Shown here piece by piece: positions 44,783-54,113 of a stretch of 64,000 nucleotides of DNA. The DNA is from PNNG01 sp964577055 (GTDB lineage Bacteria > Bacteroidota > Bacteroidia > UBA7662). Location of the stretch: NCBI GenBank assembly GCA_964577055.1, contig CAZNWC010000001.1, positions 124,001 to 188,000 of the forward strand. Direction: 5' to 3'. Made by a program: the position numbers and the translations under genes. Under the pieces are notes generated by a model. It saw only the letters and a list, made by a program, of their open reading frames with translations, was not told the origin of the DNA and made no database searches. Each line of letters opens with the position of its first letter. Position 1 is the stretch's first letter.

Positions 44783-46111
44783 TCAGAAACCTACTGCGGC
44801 TTCGAGCATAAATCCATTGAATTTGCCTTCAGCATAACGGTTTGCTGCAGGGTAGTTATTGTAGTTTTGGTTGATGAACTCGCCTTTCAACAAAATGTTG
44901 GGAGTCATGAACCAACCAGCACCTATCTGTACACGGTCCATGCTTACTTCAGGTGTACCAGCACCAGCCAATTGACCCGATACTTGGTTATAACGACCAC
45001 CGACGAAGATGCTCTCGTTACGGCCGAAGCGGTAAATCACTTCGCCAGAGATTTGTTGTACGCTGCGATCAGCAGTTTCGGCATGTGCCCTACCACTTGC
45101 AGTTTCATATATTCCGAAGAATTCGAGACCTCTCCACTTTACAAAGGGGTTGATCATGATAGCAGTAACTTTGTCATTGAAACCAGGGATGAAGTGGCCT
45201 GAATAGTGAGGGCTTGCAGCGCTGGCAGCCACATTTTCCATCACGAGATAGTAGCGTGAACCTGCACGGTCACCATCGTAGAGATAGTTACGGCCTGAAC
45301 TTGCAGTAGCGTACATTGAGCCAGTCAAGCGCAAGCGGAGATCTTCGTTCATTTGTTTGTCATATCCTGCTTTCAAGAGGTATGCAGGTGACAGATTTTT
45401 GTTGGGGTCAGTTGGAATTTGTGGACCAGGAGTAATTACCCCCTTGTTTTCACCTGAAGTGATACCCACTACGCCCAACCATCCTTTGTTTTGAAAGATT
45501 ATTTCAGTACCAATTTGGGTATCGAATGCATCGAGGATAACGTTGCCTACAAATGGTTGGTACATGCCATTACCATTGTCAGAGCGACGGAACTGTGCGT
45601 CACCATAGTTGATCTGCATCTGACCAGCACGGATGGTGAGGTATTGCATGGCGTTGTCTACCGCAGCCGACTTCAAGAAGGAAAGCTTATCAAATTGGAT
45701 AAATCCGGCCTTCACCCAAGTTTCGGAGTGGTGACGTGAAGAGAGGTAGGTCACCAAATTCAACCGAATACCATCTGCCAATTGTGCATCGATGTTCAAG
45801 TTAGCAGTTGCCAGGTTGAATCCGGGAGTGATGCGCTTGAGTTCGTTGATGTTTTGCGGAGGTGTAGCGGTGTTTAAAATCATGTTGGCATTGTTTTCAT
45901 GTCCAATCGCCTGGAAAGCTTGGCTGAAGTGTCCACCTACCCTTACTGCCAGTCCATTGTACACAACTGTATCGGCTTTAGGGGTTTCGAACATGTGAAT
46001 ACCACGCTGATCATAGTGTCTGAAATATTGAATTTCAGCTTGTTGGGCAAGCACTGGTTGTGCTGCAAGGGTGAGAAGGGCTATGCCCATTCCGAAAAAT
46101 TGCTTTTTCAT
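44783..46111 (-). CDS. Outer-membrane porin-like protein
   Basis: A 442-residue beta-barrel with signal peptide MKKQFFGMGIALLTLAAQPVLAQ. The rest alternates polar and aromatic residues and ends in Phe (LEAAVGF), as in porins. It resembles Bacteroidota 'porin'/OprO-like proteins (QINYGDAQFRRSDNGN and following). The YceI gene lies directly upstream on the same strand, 28 bp away, and the two form one operon. The solute is unknown. Confidence 0.8.
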   Translation of the reverse strand: MKKQFFGMGIALLTLAAQPVLAQQAEIQYFRHYDQRGIHMFETPKADTVVYNGLAVRVGGHFSQAFQAIGHENNANMILNTATPPQNINELKRITPGFNLATANLNIDAQLADGIRLNLVTYLSSRHHSETWVKAGFIQFDKLSFLKSAAVDNAMQYLTIRAGQMQINYGDAQFRRSDNGNGMYQPFVGNVILDAFDTQIGTEIIFQNKGWLGVVGITSGENKGVITPGPQIPTDPNKNLSPAYLLKAGYDKQMNEDLRLRLTGSMYATASSGRNYLYDGDRAGSRYYLVMENVAASAASPHYSGHFIPGFNDKVTAIMINPFVKWRGLEFFGIYETASGRAHAETADRSVQQISGEVIYRFGRNESIFVGGRYNQVSGQLAGAGTPEVSMDRVQIGAGWFMTPNILLKGEFINQNYNNYPAANRYAEGKFNGFMLEAAVGF

Positions 46112-46138
46112 GGTTAAAATTGTTTAGGTGGTTTGTGG

Positions 46139-46726
46139 TTATTTTTTCAAGATTACGCTATAGTTGACAGTTACTTTGTCTCCAGTTTTGATTGAGCCCA
46201 TCAAAGCGGTAGGCGCTTGCATACCGAATGACTTCATGCTAATGGCGTGTGCTCCCCAGACCTCTACTTCGCCTGACGGCAATTGCCTTGCGAATACGTC
46301 CATTGTCACAGCTTTGGTTACACCTGCAATGCTCAAGGTGCCTTCGGTCTTTAGCTTTGAAATTTTGTCCTTCATGGGGACTATTTCAACTTGCTTGAGT
46401 TGGTATACAATGTTTGGAAACTTGTCGCCTTTTAGGGCTTCTTTGGTTTTGTTGTCCATGACACTGCCTTTGTCGCTTTTGATGCTGTTTACTTTGGCCG
46501 ACATCATTACTGTACCCACGGTGCTCACATATCCGTTTACAAGCTCCATTTCTGCTTGCAGTTGTATAGACTCTACATTGGTAGTCCAATCGTGCAGGTT
46601 TGAAGTACCTGCAATGGTCATTTGATGTGAACGGTTGGTGAATTTCACCACACCCATCCAAGCACCGGCGATCATCAATATCATTCCCATCAGGGCTATA
46701 CCGGCCATTTTTAATAGGTTGTTCAT
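46139..46726 (-). CDS. YceI-family protein
   Basis: A 195-residue periplasmic protein of the YceI lipocalin-like family, which binds isoprenoid-type lipids. A signal/anchor helix is at 5-26. Then come GTSNLHDWTTNVES, DNKTKEALKGDKFPNIVYQ and TLSIAGVTKAVTMDVFA, the typical features. A good promoter lies upstream, and the porin gene follows in the same operon. Confidence 0.9.
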   Translation of the reverse strand: MNNLLKMAGIALMGMILMIAGAWMGVVKFTNRSHQMTIAGTSNLHDWTTNVESIQLQAEMELVNGYVSTVGTVMMSAKVNSIKSDKGSVMDNKTKEALKGDKFPNIVYQLKQVEIVPMKDKISKLKTEGTLSIAGVTKAVTMDVFARQLPSGEVEVWGAHAISMKSFGMQAPTALMGSIKTGDKVTVNYSVILKK

Positions 46727-46750
46727 GATGTTTGTTTTGCTTTTCAGATA

Positions 46751-46780
46751 TAAAGATATTTATGTCTAATTTATAAACAA
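46751..46780 (-). promoter_or_regulatory. Promoter of the YceI-porin operon
   Basis: On the minus strand TTG (46778-46780), a 19-bp spacer and TATCTTTA (46751-46758, one mismatch to TAnnTTTG) lie 25 bp before the YceI ATG. Confidence 0.55.
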
Positions 46781-46827
46781 TGAAAAAGGCAAATATTCCC
46801 AATAATTTAAACTTAATGACGCTATTT

Positions 46828-47676
46828 CTAAAATACATCGAGCAATTTCCCGTCGTATGCGGCAAATACCATACTCGGATGGCTATCGAGGTGATGCACT
46901 TGTCCGTCAGCTGTTAAGGCTATCGCACCAGCAAACCCATCAAATTGGGCAAGTTCATCGAAACTTCTTTCAAAGGCCATTGGTAATTCCATGCCATCGG
47001 TAACCCTGGTGCCAATGCTGGCGGCAAGCGCTGCGCTCACAATATCTTCTCCAACACCTGTACAACTGATGCCCACAACATGATTCGCATAATTGCCCGC
47101 GACTGTGGCAGAATCGCTGATTCGCCCAACCATTTCGAATCCCTTCCCTCCTGTGCTAGTTGCTGCTGCTATAGCCCCTTGGCCATCTAAAGCTACGCAA
47201 CCCACCGTGCCTAAGCCAGCTGAAGCCACTTTTGCTTCCCACTCTGCAAGCCGTTGTGCTGTTTTTGGATCGTATGCTGCAAAACCTTGATTTCGGGCAA
47301 ATGTGGTTGCTCCTTCTCCCCCCAAAACCCTGTCATCGAATTGCATCAGCTTTTCAGCCACGCGAATGGGATTTTTTACGTCTTGGATATTGATTACACC
47401 GCTGAACTTACGCGTAGTGCCATCCATGATGCTGGCACTCATGCGTACATTGCCATCGCTCTGTATTTGTGAACCTGTGCCCGCATTGAACAACGGATCA
47501 TCCTCTAACAGCTCACAAGCATAAACAACGGTCTCTAAGGCGGAATGGCTCAACAGGTAGGCATGTGCCATTTTTGCAATGCGCGTCATGCTTTCTTGCT
47601 TGGCTATTTTCGTTGCAGCGTCGGTGTTAGACTCGCTGAAAAATCCTCCGTGGATAATGAGCTTGGGCTGAATCAT
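46828..47676 (-). CDS. iaaA: Isoaspartyl peptidase/L-asparaginase (Ntn hydrolase)
   Basis: A 282-residue Thr hydrolase that cuts beta-aspartyl dipeptides and asparagine; it cleaves itself to free the nucleophile. Seen: NAGTGSQ early in the protein, the nucleophile Thr157 in GTVGCVALD, AAATSTGG and a GNYANHVVGISCTGVGE loop. It is somewhat shorter than the usual 310-320 residues and lacks the HD before the Thr that plant-type enzymes have. It lies on the other side of the Fic gene from the cyanophycinase, which could supply its dipeptides. Confidence 0.88.
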   Translation of the reverse strand: MIQPKLIIHGGFFSESNTDAATKIAKQESMTRIAKMAHAYLLSHSALETVVYACELLEDDPLFNAGTGSQIQSDGNVRMSASIMDGTTRKFSGVINIQDVKNPIRVAEKLMQFDDRVLGGEGATTFARNQGFAAYDPKTAQRLAEWEAKVASAGLGTVGCVALDGQGAIAAATSTGGKGFEMVGRISDSATVAGNYANHVVGISCTGVGEDIVSAALAASIGTRVTDGMELPMAFERSFDELAQFDGFAGAIALTADGQVHHLDSHPSMVFAAYDGKLLDVF

Positions 47677-47745
47677 TGGTAAAATTTGACGCGAAGTTCA
47701 TTAATAAAATAAATGGTAGGGAAAAAAATACTTAGACTTTATTTG

Positions 47746-47770
47746 TATATTTGTTGACATATTTTGTCAA
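47746..47770 (+). promoter_or_regulatory. Promoter and operator of the Fic gene
   Basis: TATATTTG (47746-47753) matches TAnnTTTG exactly. The inverted repeat TTGACA-N5-TGTCAA (47754-47770) follows directly and would cover the transcript start. GGAGGA at 47775-47780, 3 bp before the ATG, is a rare Shine-Dalgarno-like sequence for this phylum. The HTH domain of the gene product could bind the repeat and repress its own gene. Confidence 0.6.
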
Positions 47771-47783
47771 TTACGGAGGATTT

Positions 47784-48851
47784 ATGTTGCCAAAACTGTT
47801 AAAAGAAGCCAGAATCAAACAAGGATTAAGTTTGAAAACGCTATCAGAACTTACAGCCATAGATGTTTCGTTGCTCAGCAAATACGAGCATGGATTGCGT
47901 TTGCCTTCTGAAAAGCATCTTGGAGAACTTGCCAAAGCCCTCTCCCATGATTACCGAACCTTCCGCAATAAATGGCTTGCTGAACAGGTGTATAACCTGC
48001 TGTCGGAGGAAGATAATTTCAGCCACATCGTTTCAGATGTAGAGATGATATACCAATCCACAAGCAGAGGGCACAACCTCGGTTCGACCGATGATGTGCA
48101 ACTTTCTGCTCTCCTTGAAAAAGTGAGCGCTTTGCAAATAAGCTGGCAATCAAAAAAGCCACTACCTGCAGTGCATCTTCAACGGATGAAAGAGCATTTC
48201 AATACGTCGTACACTTATGAAAGTAACCGCATCGAAGGCAATACCCTCACCCTCCAAGAAACATTTTTGGTAGTAAGCCAGGGCATAACGATAGGAGGTA
48301 AAAGCATGCGTGAACACCTCGAAGCCATCAACCATGCAGAGGCCATTCTGTTGCTGGAGGAATTGGTGCAACAAAAAACACCTTTTAACCGGTATGTTTT
48401 GCTCCAACTTCATGGGCTTATCTTGCGCAACATAGACCGTGATCATGCGGGCGTTTATAGAAGAGTACCAGTACGTATAGGCGGCAGTAGTCACATCCCA
48501 CCCGATCCCTGGCAAGTGGATGCGCTGATGGATGACTATTTTGAGCAGTATGCTCAACTGCGCAAGCAACTTCATCCCGTGCTGTTGGCAGCCGAAATGC
48601 ATGAAAGGCTTGTAAGCATCCATCCCTTCATCGATGGAAATGGTCGTACTGCACGTTTGGTGATGAACCTCGTTCTGCTCCAAAATGGCTACACTATCGC
48701 CAACCTCAAAGGCGATATCAACAGCCGCATGGCGTATTACCAAGCTTTAGAAGCTGTGCGTACCGAAAACAGCAAAGTGCCTTTCTACAAATTGGTATTA
48801 GAGGCTGTTCAAAGTTCGCTGCATGAGCATCTTGAACTCTGCGAAGGTTAA
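47784..48851 (+). CDS. Fic-family protein with N-terminal XRE helix-turn-helix
   Basis: A 355-residue protein. An XRE-type HTH occupies about 1-60 (LLKEARIKQGLSLKTLSEL, then LLSKYEHGLRLPS). The Fic domain holds the AMP-transfer motif HPFIDGNGRTAR (His280 is the catalytic residue). An inhibitory helix with SNRIEGN (147-153) in front of the Fic core makes it class II, so the enzyme restrains itself until relieved. It is predicted to attach AMP to a target protein; the target is unknown. It has its own promoter and operator and lies between the iaaA and cyanophycinase genes. Confidence 0.93.
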   Translation: MLPKLLKEARIKQGLSLKTLSELTAIDVSLLSKYEHGLRLPSEKHLGELAKALSHDYRTFRNKWLAEQVYNLLSEEDNFSHIVSDVEMIYQSTSRGHNLGSTDDVQLSALLEKVSALQISWQSKKPLPAVHLQRMKEHFNTSYTYESNRIEGNTLTLQETFLVVSQGITIGGKSMREHLEAINHAEAILLLEELVQQKTPFNRYVLLQLHGLILRNIDRDHAGVYRRVPVRIGGSSHIPPDPWQVDALMDDYFEQYAQLRKQLHPVLLAAEMHERLVSIHPFIDGNGRTARLVMNLVLLQNGYTIANLKGDINSRMAYYQALEAVRTENSKVPFYKLVLEAVQSSLHEHLELCEG

Positions 48852-48856
48852 ATACC

Positions 48857-48879
48857 AGGAGGACCAAGGGGGTCCTCCT
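48857..48879. terminator. Hairpin between the Fic and cyanophycinase genes
   Basis: A perfect 9-bp stem AGGAGGACC/GGTCCTCCT with a 5-base loop follows the Fic stop. The T-tails are weak on both sides. Confidence 0.65.
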
Positions 48880-48881
48880 AA

Positions 48882-49763
48882 TTATTCCTTTTCGAGCAAC
48901 TGCTGCTCCTTATGAATGGTCAGCTGGCGAGTAGATAAATCGAAATAATCGTCTTTGCTCATGACATGCACCACCAAATTACTGATGGAAATAGGTGAAC
49001 CCAAGGGCACGTCGGTGATATTGGTGTCGCGCACATGGCGACCATCGACCAAAATAACCAAGCCTGAGCCCACAGCAACCATTTCTCCGCCGTTTTTGAT
49101 GAGCAAACCGGTATCCTCACCCAATCCGATGCCCAGGGCCATTGGATTGCTCACTACCGCCTGGAACAAACGTCCAATACGGCCGCGTTGCACAAAGTGG
49201 GTATCGATGATAACATCATTGATTAGGCCCAAACCACTGGTGATTTTCACCTCTCCTTTTAACAAGGCTTCCGAAGCCGATCCTTGGTAAATCATGTTGT
49301 TGGAACAAGCCGCAGCACCGGCAGAGGTTCCGGCAAGTAAAAATTCCGTTTCACGGTACTTTTTGAGCAAAAGGTGGTGAAAATCAGTTCCCCCTAAAAT
49401 GGAAGTCAAGCGTAGTTGATCACCCCCAGTAAATACCACAACATCGGCATTGGCGAGGCGCTGAATATTCACCGGGTCGTTGGCTTCATCGCGCGTACTG
49501 ATAAAAAGCACATCGGCATTGTGTGCATCGAGATATGAAAATGCCTTTACATACTCCGCACCTACCTCCACCGGCATCTGAGAAGCAGTGGGTATGATTT
49601 CTATGCGTGATTTACTTCCCTTAACCGACTCTGTAAGGATGCGCTTCAAAATGCCTTCCTCGAAAAAATTGAGGTTGCTAGCGTCTTTTTTATAGTTCTT
49701 TTCGGTAAAACTGCCGGTATCAACAGCGCCACCAATTACAATGAGTTTTCCCCTCGGAGTCAT
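48882..49763 (-). CDS. cphB: Cyanophycinase
   Basis: A 293-residue serine exopeptidase of peptidase family S51 that cuts cyanophycin (multi-L-arginyl-poly-L-aspartate) into beta-Asp-Arg dipeptides. Seen: KLIVIGGAVDTG at the N-terminus, TGGDQLRL, the nucleophile Ser in LLAGTSAGAAACS and IDTHFVQRGRIGRL. No signal peptide is present, so it acts in the cytoplasm. The cyanophycin synthetase gene is not in the window. The iaaA gene, whose product splits such dipeptides, lies about 1.2 kb away beyond the Fic gene. Confidence 0.9.
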   Translation of the reverse strand: MTPRGKLIVIGGAVDTGSFTEKNYKKDASNLNFFEEGILKRILTESVKGSKSRIEIIPTASQMPVEVGAEYVKAFSYLDAHNADVLFISTRDEANDPVNIQRLANADVVVFTGGDQLRLTSILGGTDFHHLLLKKYRETEFLLAGTSAGAAACSNNMIYQGSASEALLKGEVKITSGLGLINDVIIDTHFVQRGRIGRLFQAVVSNPMALGIGLGEDTGLLIKNGGEMVAVGSGLVILVDGRHVRDTNITDVPLGSPISISNLVVHVMSKDDYFDLSTRQLTIHKEQQLLEKE

Positions 49764-49830
49764 GCTTTACAATGCCTTAATGAAAGCGTAATGATAGGGC
49801 AATTTTGGAAGAAGCCCAACAATAAATTGC

Positions 49831-51048
49831 TCACATCCGGGCCGAAGCGATGAGCTCTAAATTGGTAAATGAAATGTTGAATTTCTCGCTCAAGTATTTG
49901 TTAGTGAGCTGACCGTTGTAGCAATAAATGCCTGCCCGAAGCCCTTTTTCGAGCCACAGATAACTCTCCACGCCCCCATGCTCTCCTGCATCAATCAGCA
50001 AATTTCCTAAAACGTTACTCAACGATACCGAGGCTGTTTGCGATACACGCGATGGTATGTTGGGCACGCAATAATGTATTACGTCATACTTTTTGAAGAC
50101 GGGCTTGGTGTGGTTGGTTACCTCAGAGGTTTCAAAACACCCCCCCTGGTCGATGCTGACGTCAATGATTACTGAGCCTGGTTTCATACGTTGTACCATT
50201 TCTTCGCTCACCACCATGGGTGCTCGGCCTTTTTCGGCATGCATGGCTCCTACTGCTACGTCGGCAGAACGTAGTTCTTCTCCCAAAATTTCGGGTTGAA
50301 TCACCGAGGTAAATACACGTTGACCCAAATTGTTTTGCAGGCGCTTGAGGCGTGAAATGCTGTTGTCGAAAATGCGTACATCGCTGCCTAAACCTAGCGC
50401 GGTACGAGCAGCAAACTCTCCTACCGTGCCAGCACCTAAAATAACCACCTTGCTGGGAGGAATGCCCGAAACACCACCAAGCAACTTGCCATTTCCTTGA
50501 AACTGGTTACTCATGTATTCGGCAGCAATCAAAATAGCCGAACTACCGGCAATTTCACTCATCGAGCGCACGATGGGCAAGCTGTCGCTTTTGTCGCGCA
50601 GGTATTCGTAGGCAATGCCGATGACCTTTTTGTCGAGCAGGGCCTTGAGGTAGTCCTCCTGCATGGTGGGCAGGTGGATAGCACTGAAGATGATTTTGCC
50701 CGGACTCAAAAACTTGATTTCTTCAGCAGGGATGGGCCCCACCTTCACAATCACATGGGCTTTATACAATTCTTCGATTTCGTACACAATGCGCGCGCCG
50801 GCCTCAGAATAAGCTTGATCACTGAAAAAGCTGGCCACCCCGGCCTTGCTTTCCACAATGACTTCGTGGCCCAAACCCACCAATTGGGTAACCGCCTGAG
50901 GTGTTAATGACACACGATTTTCCTGGTAGCCACGCTCACGGGGCACGCCAATGATAAGCTGCGTGCTTTTGCGCGAAATACGAATGGGTGCTTCAAGCGT
51001 AGTGGGACTGTACTTCGAGCTGAAGCCAGCCAAGGGTTGCGTACTCAT
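49831..51048 (-). CDS. ald: Alanine dehydrogenase
   Basis: A 405-residue NAD-dependent dehydrogenase that interconverts alanine and pyruvate plus ammonia. Seen: IGVPRERGYQENRVSLTP at the N-terminus, VIVESKAGVASFFSD, the nucleotide-binding VVILGAGTVGEFAARTA and AEKGRAPMVVSEEMV. It has an N-terminal extension of about 25 residues compared with the shortest members. The ATG overlaps the tsaE stop by four bases, a linkage seen in other Bacteroidota. Confidence 0.92.
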   Translation of the reverse strand: MSTQPLAGFSSKYSPTTLEAPIRISRKSTQLIIGVPRERGYQENRVSLTPQAVTQLVGLGHEVIVESKAGVASFFSDQAYSEAGARIVYEIEELYKAHVIVKVGPIPAEEIKFLSPGKIIFSAIHLPTMQEDYLKALLDKKVIGIAYEYLRDKSDSLPIVRSMSEIAGSSAILIAAEYMSNQFQGNGKLLGGVSGIPPSKVVILGAGTVGEFAARTALGLGSDVRIFDNSISRLKRLQNNLGQRVFTSVIQPEILGEELRSADVAVGAMHAEKGRAPMVVSEEMVQRMKPGSVIIDVSIDQGGCFETSEVTNHTKPVFKKYDVIHYCVPNIPSRVSQTASVSLSNVLGNLLIDAGEHGGVESYLWLEKGLRAGIYCYNGQLTNKYLSEKFNISFTNLELIASARM

Positions 51049-51461
51049 GGCAAAATGCGGATGATGCGGGTTGATTGTTCGAATATATCAATTTTCAGCC
51101 TAACGACATGATCGGGCAATAAATCAACGATACGTTCGGGCCATTCGATGAAACAATAATCGCCGCTGAAAAAGTACTCTTCGGCCCCCATTTCGAAAGC
51201 TTCCTGCAAATGTTGAATCCGGTAAAAATCAAAATGGCAAATACGTTGTCCGCCATCCCCTAGGTATTCATTTACCAAGCCATAGGTGGGTGAGCCGGTA
51301 GACTCGGTTACGCCCAAGGATTTGCACAAGGCCGCAATGAGGGTGGTTTTTCCTGCTCCCATTTGGCCTTCGAAACACCAAACTTTACGGTCGCCTGAAA
51401 TTGCAATCAACTCCCTGGCGATTGCATCGGCATCTTCAAGTTTTGTCCACTGCCATTCCAT
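51045..51461 (-). CDS. tsaE: tRNA threonylcarbamoyladenosine biosynthesis ATPase TsaE
   Basis: A 138-residue ATPase needed with TsaB/TsaD for the t6A modification of tRNA. Seen: the P-loop GQMGAGKTTLI, SPTYGLVNEYL and the HFDFYRIQ motif, then FIEWPERI. ATG 51461 is chosen for the family's normal start; upstream in-frame codons overlap hemE. It is followed by ald in an overlapping pair. Confidence 0.92.
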   Translation of the reverse strand: MEWQWTKLEDADAIARELIAISGDRKVWCFEGQMGAGKTTLIAALCKSLGVTESTGSPTYGLVNEYLGDGGQRICHFDFYRIQHLQEAFEMGAEEYFFSGDYCFIEWPERIVDLLPDHVVRLKIDIFEQSTRIIRILP

Positions 51462-51481
51462 ACTGCGCTGCCGAAGAACGG

Positions 51482-52501
51482 TTAAAGTTGTTTTACCGTA
51501 TTGATGAAGGCCTTCACACTTTCGACTGGTGTATCGGGATAAACGCCGTGCCCAAGGTTTGCAATGTGCGGACCACCAGCAAAGGCTTTCAACATCTTGC
51601 GGGTAGCTTCGGCCACCTGCTCTGGAGTGCCGTATAACTGACATGGATCGAGGTTGCCCTGCAGGGTTTTGTGCTGTCCTACCACCCCGCGCGCCCATTG
51701 TGGATCGGTATTCCAATCAAGACCAATAGTGCGACAAGGATACTGGGCAAAATCTTCAATGGCAAACCAAGCACCCTTGGCAAAAACCGTTACTGGTACT
51801 TCTGTAATTGCTTCGCAGATGCGGTGGATGTATCGACCGCTGAATTCACGGTATTGGGCGGGGCTCAAAATACCGGCCCAGCTATCGAAAAGCTGCAACA
51901 TGGCTGCCCCTGCTGCAATTTGTGCTTTGAGGTATGCAATGGTGCTTTCGGTAATCAAATCGAGGAGTCGATGACTGAAGGCAGGGTCAGTATACAATAG
52001 TTTCTTGGCAATACTAAAGGTTTTGCTGCCCTTGCCTTCGGTCATGTATGCGAAAATGGTAAAGGGGGCTCCGGCAAAACCGATCACGGGCACACGACCT
52101 GCCAGCTGCTTAACCGTGAGGCCAATGGCATCGGTTACATACTTGAGTTCAGTTGGATCGGCCACATGCACCATGCTCAAATTAGCCGTACTGCGGATGG
52201 TTTGCGGAAATACCGGTCCACGTGCTTCTTCCATTTCATAGCGGCAGCCCATGGCATCGGGTACCACCAGAATATCGGAAAAGATGATTGCTGCATCCAC
52301 ACCCAACAAATCAACGGGTTGAATGGTAACCTCAGCAGCCAATTCAGGATTTTCGACCAAGTTTTTAAAACTGCCAGCTTGTGCCCGCACTTCGCGGTAT
52401 TCTTTGAGGATGCGTCCTGCCTGGCGCATCATCCAAACGGGTGTTCTTTCGGTTTTTTCGCCACGAGCGGCCCGCAGGATGAGGTCGTTTTGGTAAATCA
52501 T
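51482..52501 (-). CDS. hemE: Uroporphyrinogen decarboxylase
   Basis: A 339-residue enzyme that removes four carboxyl groups from uroporphyrinogen III on the way to heme. Seen: RTPVWMMRQAGRILKEYREVR, the conserved DILVVPDAMG with an active-site Asp, GFAGAPFTIFAYM and GHGVYPDTPVESVKAFI at the C-terminus. Length is normal. It lies 20 bp upstream of tsaE and diverges from a lipoprotein gene. Confidence 0.96.
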   Translation of the reverse strand: MIYQNDLILRAARGEKTERTPVWMMRQAGRILKEYREVRAQAGSFKNLVENPELAAEVTIQPVDLLGVDAAIIFSDILVVPDAMGCRYEMEEARGPVFPQTIRSTANLSMVHVADPTELKYVTDAIGLTVKQLAGRVPVIGFAGAPFTIFAYMTEGKGSKTFSIAKKLLYTDPAFSHRLLDLITESTIAYLKAQIAAGAAMLQLFDSWAGILSPAQYREFSGRYIHRICEAITEVPVTVFAKGAWFAIEDFAQYPCRTIGLDWNTDPQWARGVVGQHKTLQGNLDPCQLYGTPEQVAEATRKMLKAFAGGPHIANLGHGVYPDTPVESVKAFINTVKQL

Positions 52502-52622
52502 GGCGCAAAATTACGGGAATTGGGACTGAAATGGTGGAAAGATGGAAAAATCGGTGTTTGAAAATGCTTTGTGGATATTAAGTCAAGTTTGAAATGTGCA
52601 TTTCCCTTAGTTTCGTCGCCCA

Positions 52623-53912
52623 ATGGCGCGTGTAAACATCAGTTGGGTTCTTTTGGGCTGTCTTGGTTTGTTGCTCGGTATATCCTGTGCCCCGCAAACA
52701 GATCAGGTACTGCGCACTTCGGGCATTCGTCCCTACTACTTGCAAACGGTGCTGCCTCACACCCTCACTGCCTACGGTACGGGCAGCGATACCGCCGAAG
52801 CCCTGCGCGAAGCATATTACCATACCAGGGCCCAAGTGATTAACAGGGTGCTGCAGTTGCATAAAGACCGCATGAACGACAGCCTGCTCACCGATGCAGA
52901 ACTTCAAGCCCATTTCAGGCAATATCTGCTTGATACCGCAGAAGCTGCGGGCTGGAGAGGGATACAAATATTGGGGTTAAATATTGATAGTCATTTGATT
53001 AGAAATCGATACTTCGAGTATCGCAGAAGCAAACTGGCCGGTCGTAATTACTACCATGTGGCCCTGCAAATGCACTGGCATGACAGCCTGTCGAACGCCT
53101 TGAGCAATCATTTTTTCGCATATGATCACAACTTAACTGAAGTGGTTGCTACGGCACAATATTACCTCGACAAACCTGCCGACTTCGACATGATTGCCTT
53201 TCAAATTGAAAGACTCTCGTACTTGCCTAAAAGGCTGCAGGATTACCGCAGAAACATTGCTGATTCACTCCTAGTGCAATACCGAGATTTGCTCCATACA
53301 GTGAAGCTCGAGGCTGTAAACGTTACAGCCAATAGCGTTGACCTGATGGTTTTGATGGGCAATCGGCATGTTCCCGGGAGCAATTTCATCTTGCCTCAAA
53401 ACGGATGTATTCAATGGAAACTGCTGCGCGAAGACGATGGTGGATTTAAATTAAGTTACGATGAATCGGCATGCAAAATTGCCTCTGTGTTCAATGACAC
53501 TTTGACCGTGGAGCTGCCCGATGGCAGTCAAAGGAGTCTCGCGCTCAGCTTGCCAGGCAATCGTGTAAGTTTGCGGCTCCTCGGCACAGTAATTTTGCAT
53601 TATTTCAAGGAAAGCAATGATGGTTATGCAGAGTTTTTGTTGGAGTCATTGAGTGGTCAGCAGTACTTCATTCGCGAAATAGTACTGAATGGGGAACGCT
53701 TGAATGTAGCTACCAACGGCCAAGGCAGAAATATTAAAGGTCCTGGTAAATACCCCATCAGGGTACCCGTTACGACTGATAGTTTCAAAAAAATAATTGA
53801 ACAAAAACCCCATTACGCTGAAGGAAATATTTGGCACACCCACCCAACTTCGGGAGTGCTCACAGCCGTGGCGTATCAGGGTTATGGACTGATTGTAAAA
53901 AAGCACGACTGA
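52623..53912 (+). CDS. Lipoprotein of unknown function
   Basis: A 429-residue lipoprotein with signal peptide ending in LLLGISC (Cys near residue 22). About residues 45-90 (TAYGTGSDTAEALREAYYHTRAQV) resemble the start of LPP20-type domains, in which a GTG motif precedes a helix. The remaining 340 residues are not recognised, with a His-containing C-terminal segment (GNIWHTHPTSGVLTAVAY). It is transcribed away from hemE and stands alone before the his operon. Confidence 0.72.
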   Translation: MARVNISWVLLGCLGLLLGISCAPQTDQVLRTSGIRPYYLQTVLPHTLTAYGTGSDTAEALREAYYHTRAQVINRVLQLHKDRMNDSLLTDAELQAHFRQYLLDTAEAAGWRGIQILGLNIDSHLIRNRYFEYRRSKLAGRNYYHVALQMHWHDSLSNALSNHFFAYDHNLTEVVATAQYYLDKPADFDMIAFQIERLSYLPKRLQDYRRNIADSLLVQYRDLLHTVKLEAVNVTANSVDLMVLMGNRHVPGSNFILPQNGCIQWKLLREDDGGFKLSYDESACKIASVFNDTLTVELPDGSQRSLALSLPGNRVSLRLLGTVILHYFKESNDGYAEFLLESLSGQQYFIREIVLNGERLNVATNGQGRNIKGPGKYPIRVPVTTDSFKKIIEQKPHYAEGNIWHTHPTSGVLTAVAYQGYGLIVKKHD

Positions 53913-54014
53913 AACATTGTAATTCAGCTACTTACAACAACAAATAAAAAAATTTGAATTCAGCAAGCCCCACATTTTGATGAATCAAGCTTGCTTCTTT
54001 TGTTTGCAATAGCA

Positions 54015-54092
54015 ATGTACCGCAACCTTATCCATTGGCACCATCATCTGCACCTGCCTCCGGCAGCACGGGTGATTTGTGTACAGGGCTAA
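54015..54092 (+). CDS. hisL: Histidine operon leader peptide
   Basis: A 25-codon open frame whose product reads MYRNLIHWHHHLHL followed by PPAARVICVQG. Five of seven codons from codon 7 to 13 are His. It ends 21 bp before the terminator hairpin and about 70 bp before hisG. This is the hallmark of attenuation: when charged tRNA-His is scarce, the ribosome stalls on the His codons and the terminator does not form. The tract and position are visible; the mechanism follows from enterobacterial his operons. A hairpin CTGCC/GGCAG lies just after the His codons (54054-54066). Confidence 0.82.
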   Translation: MYRNLIHWHHHLHLPPAARVICVQG

Positions 54093-54113
54093 GCGAAGCG
54101 CACACATACCTAA

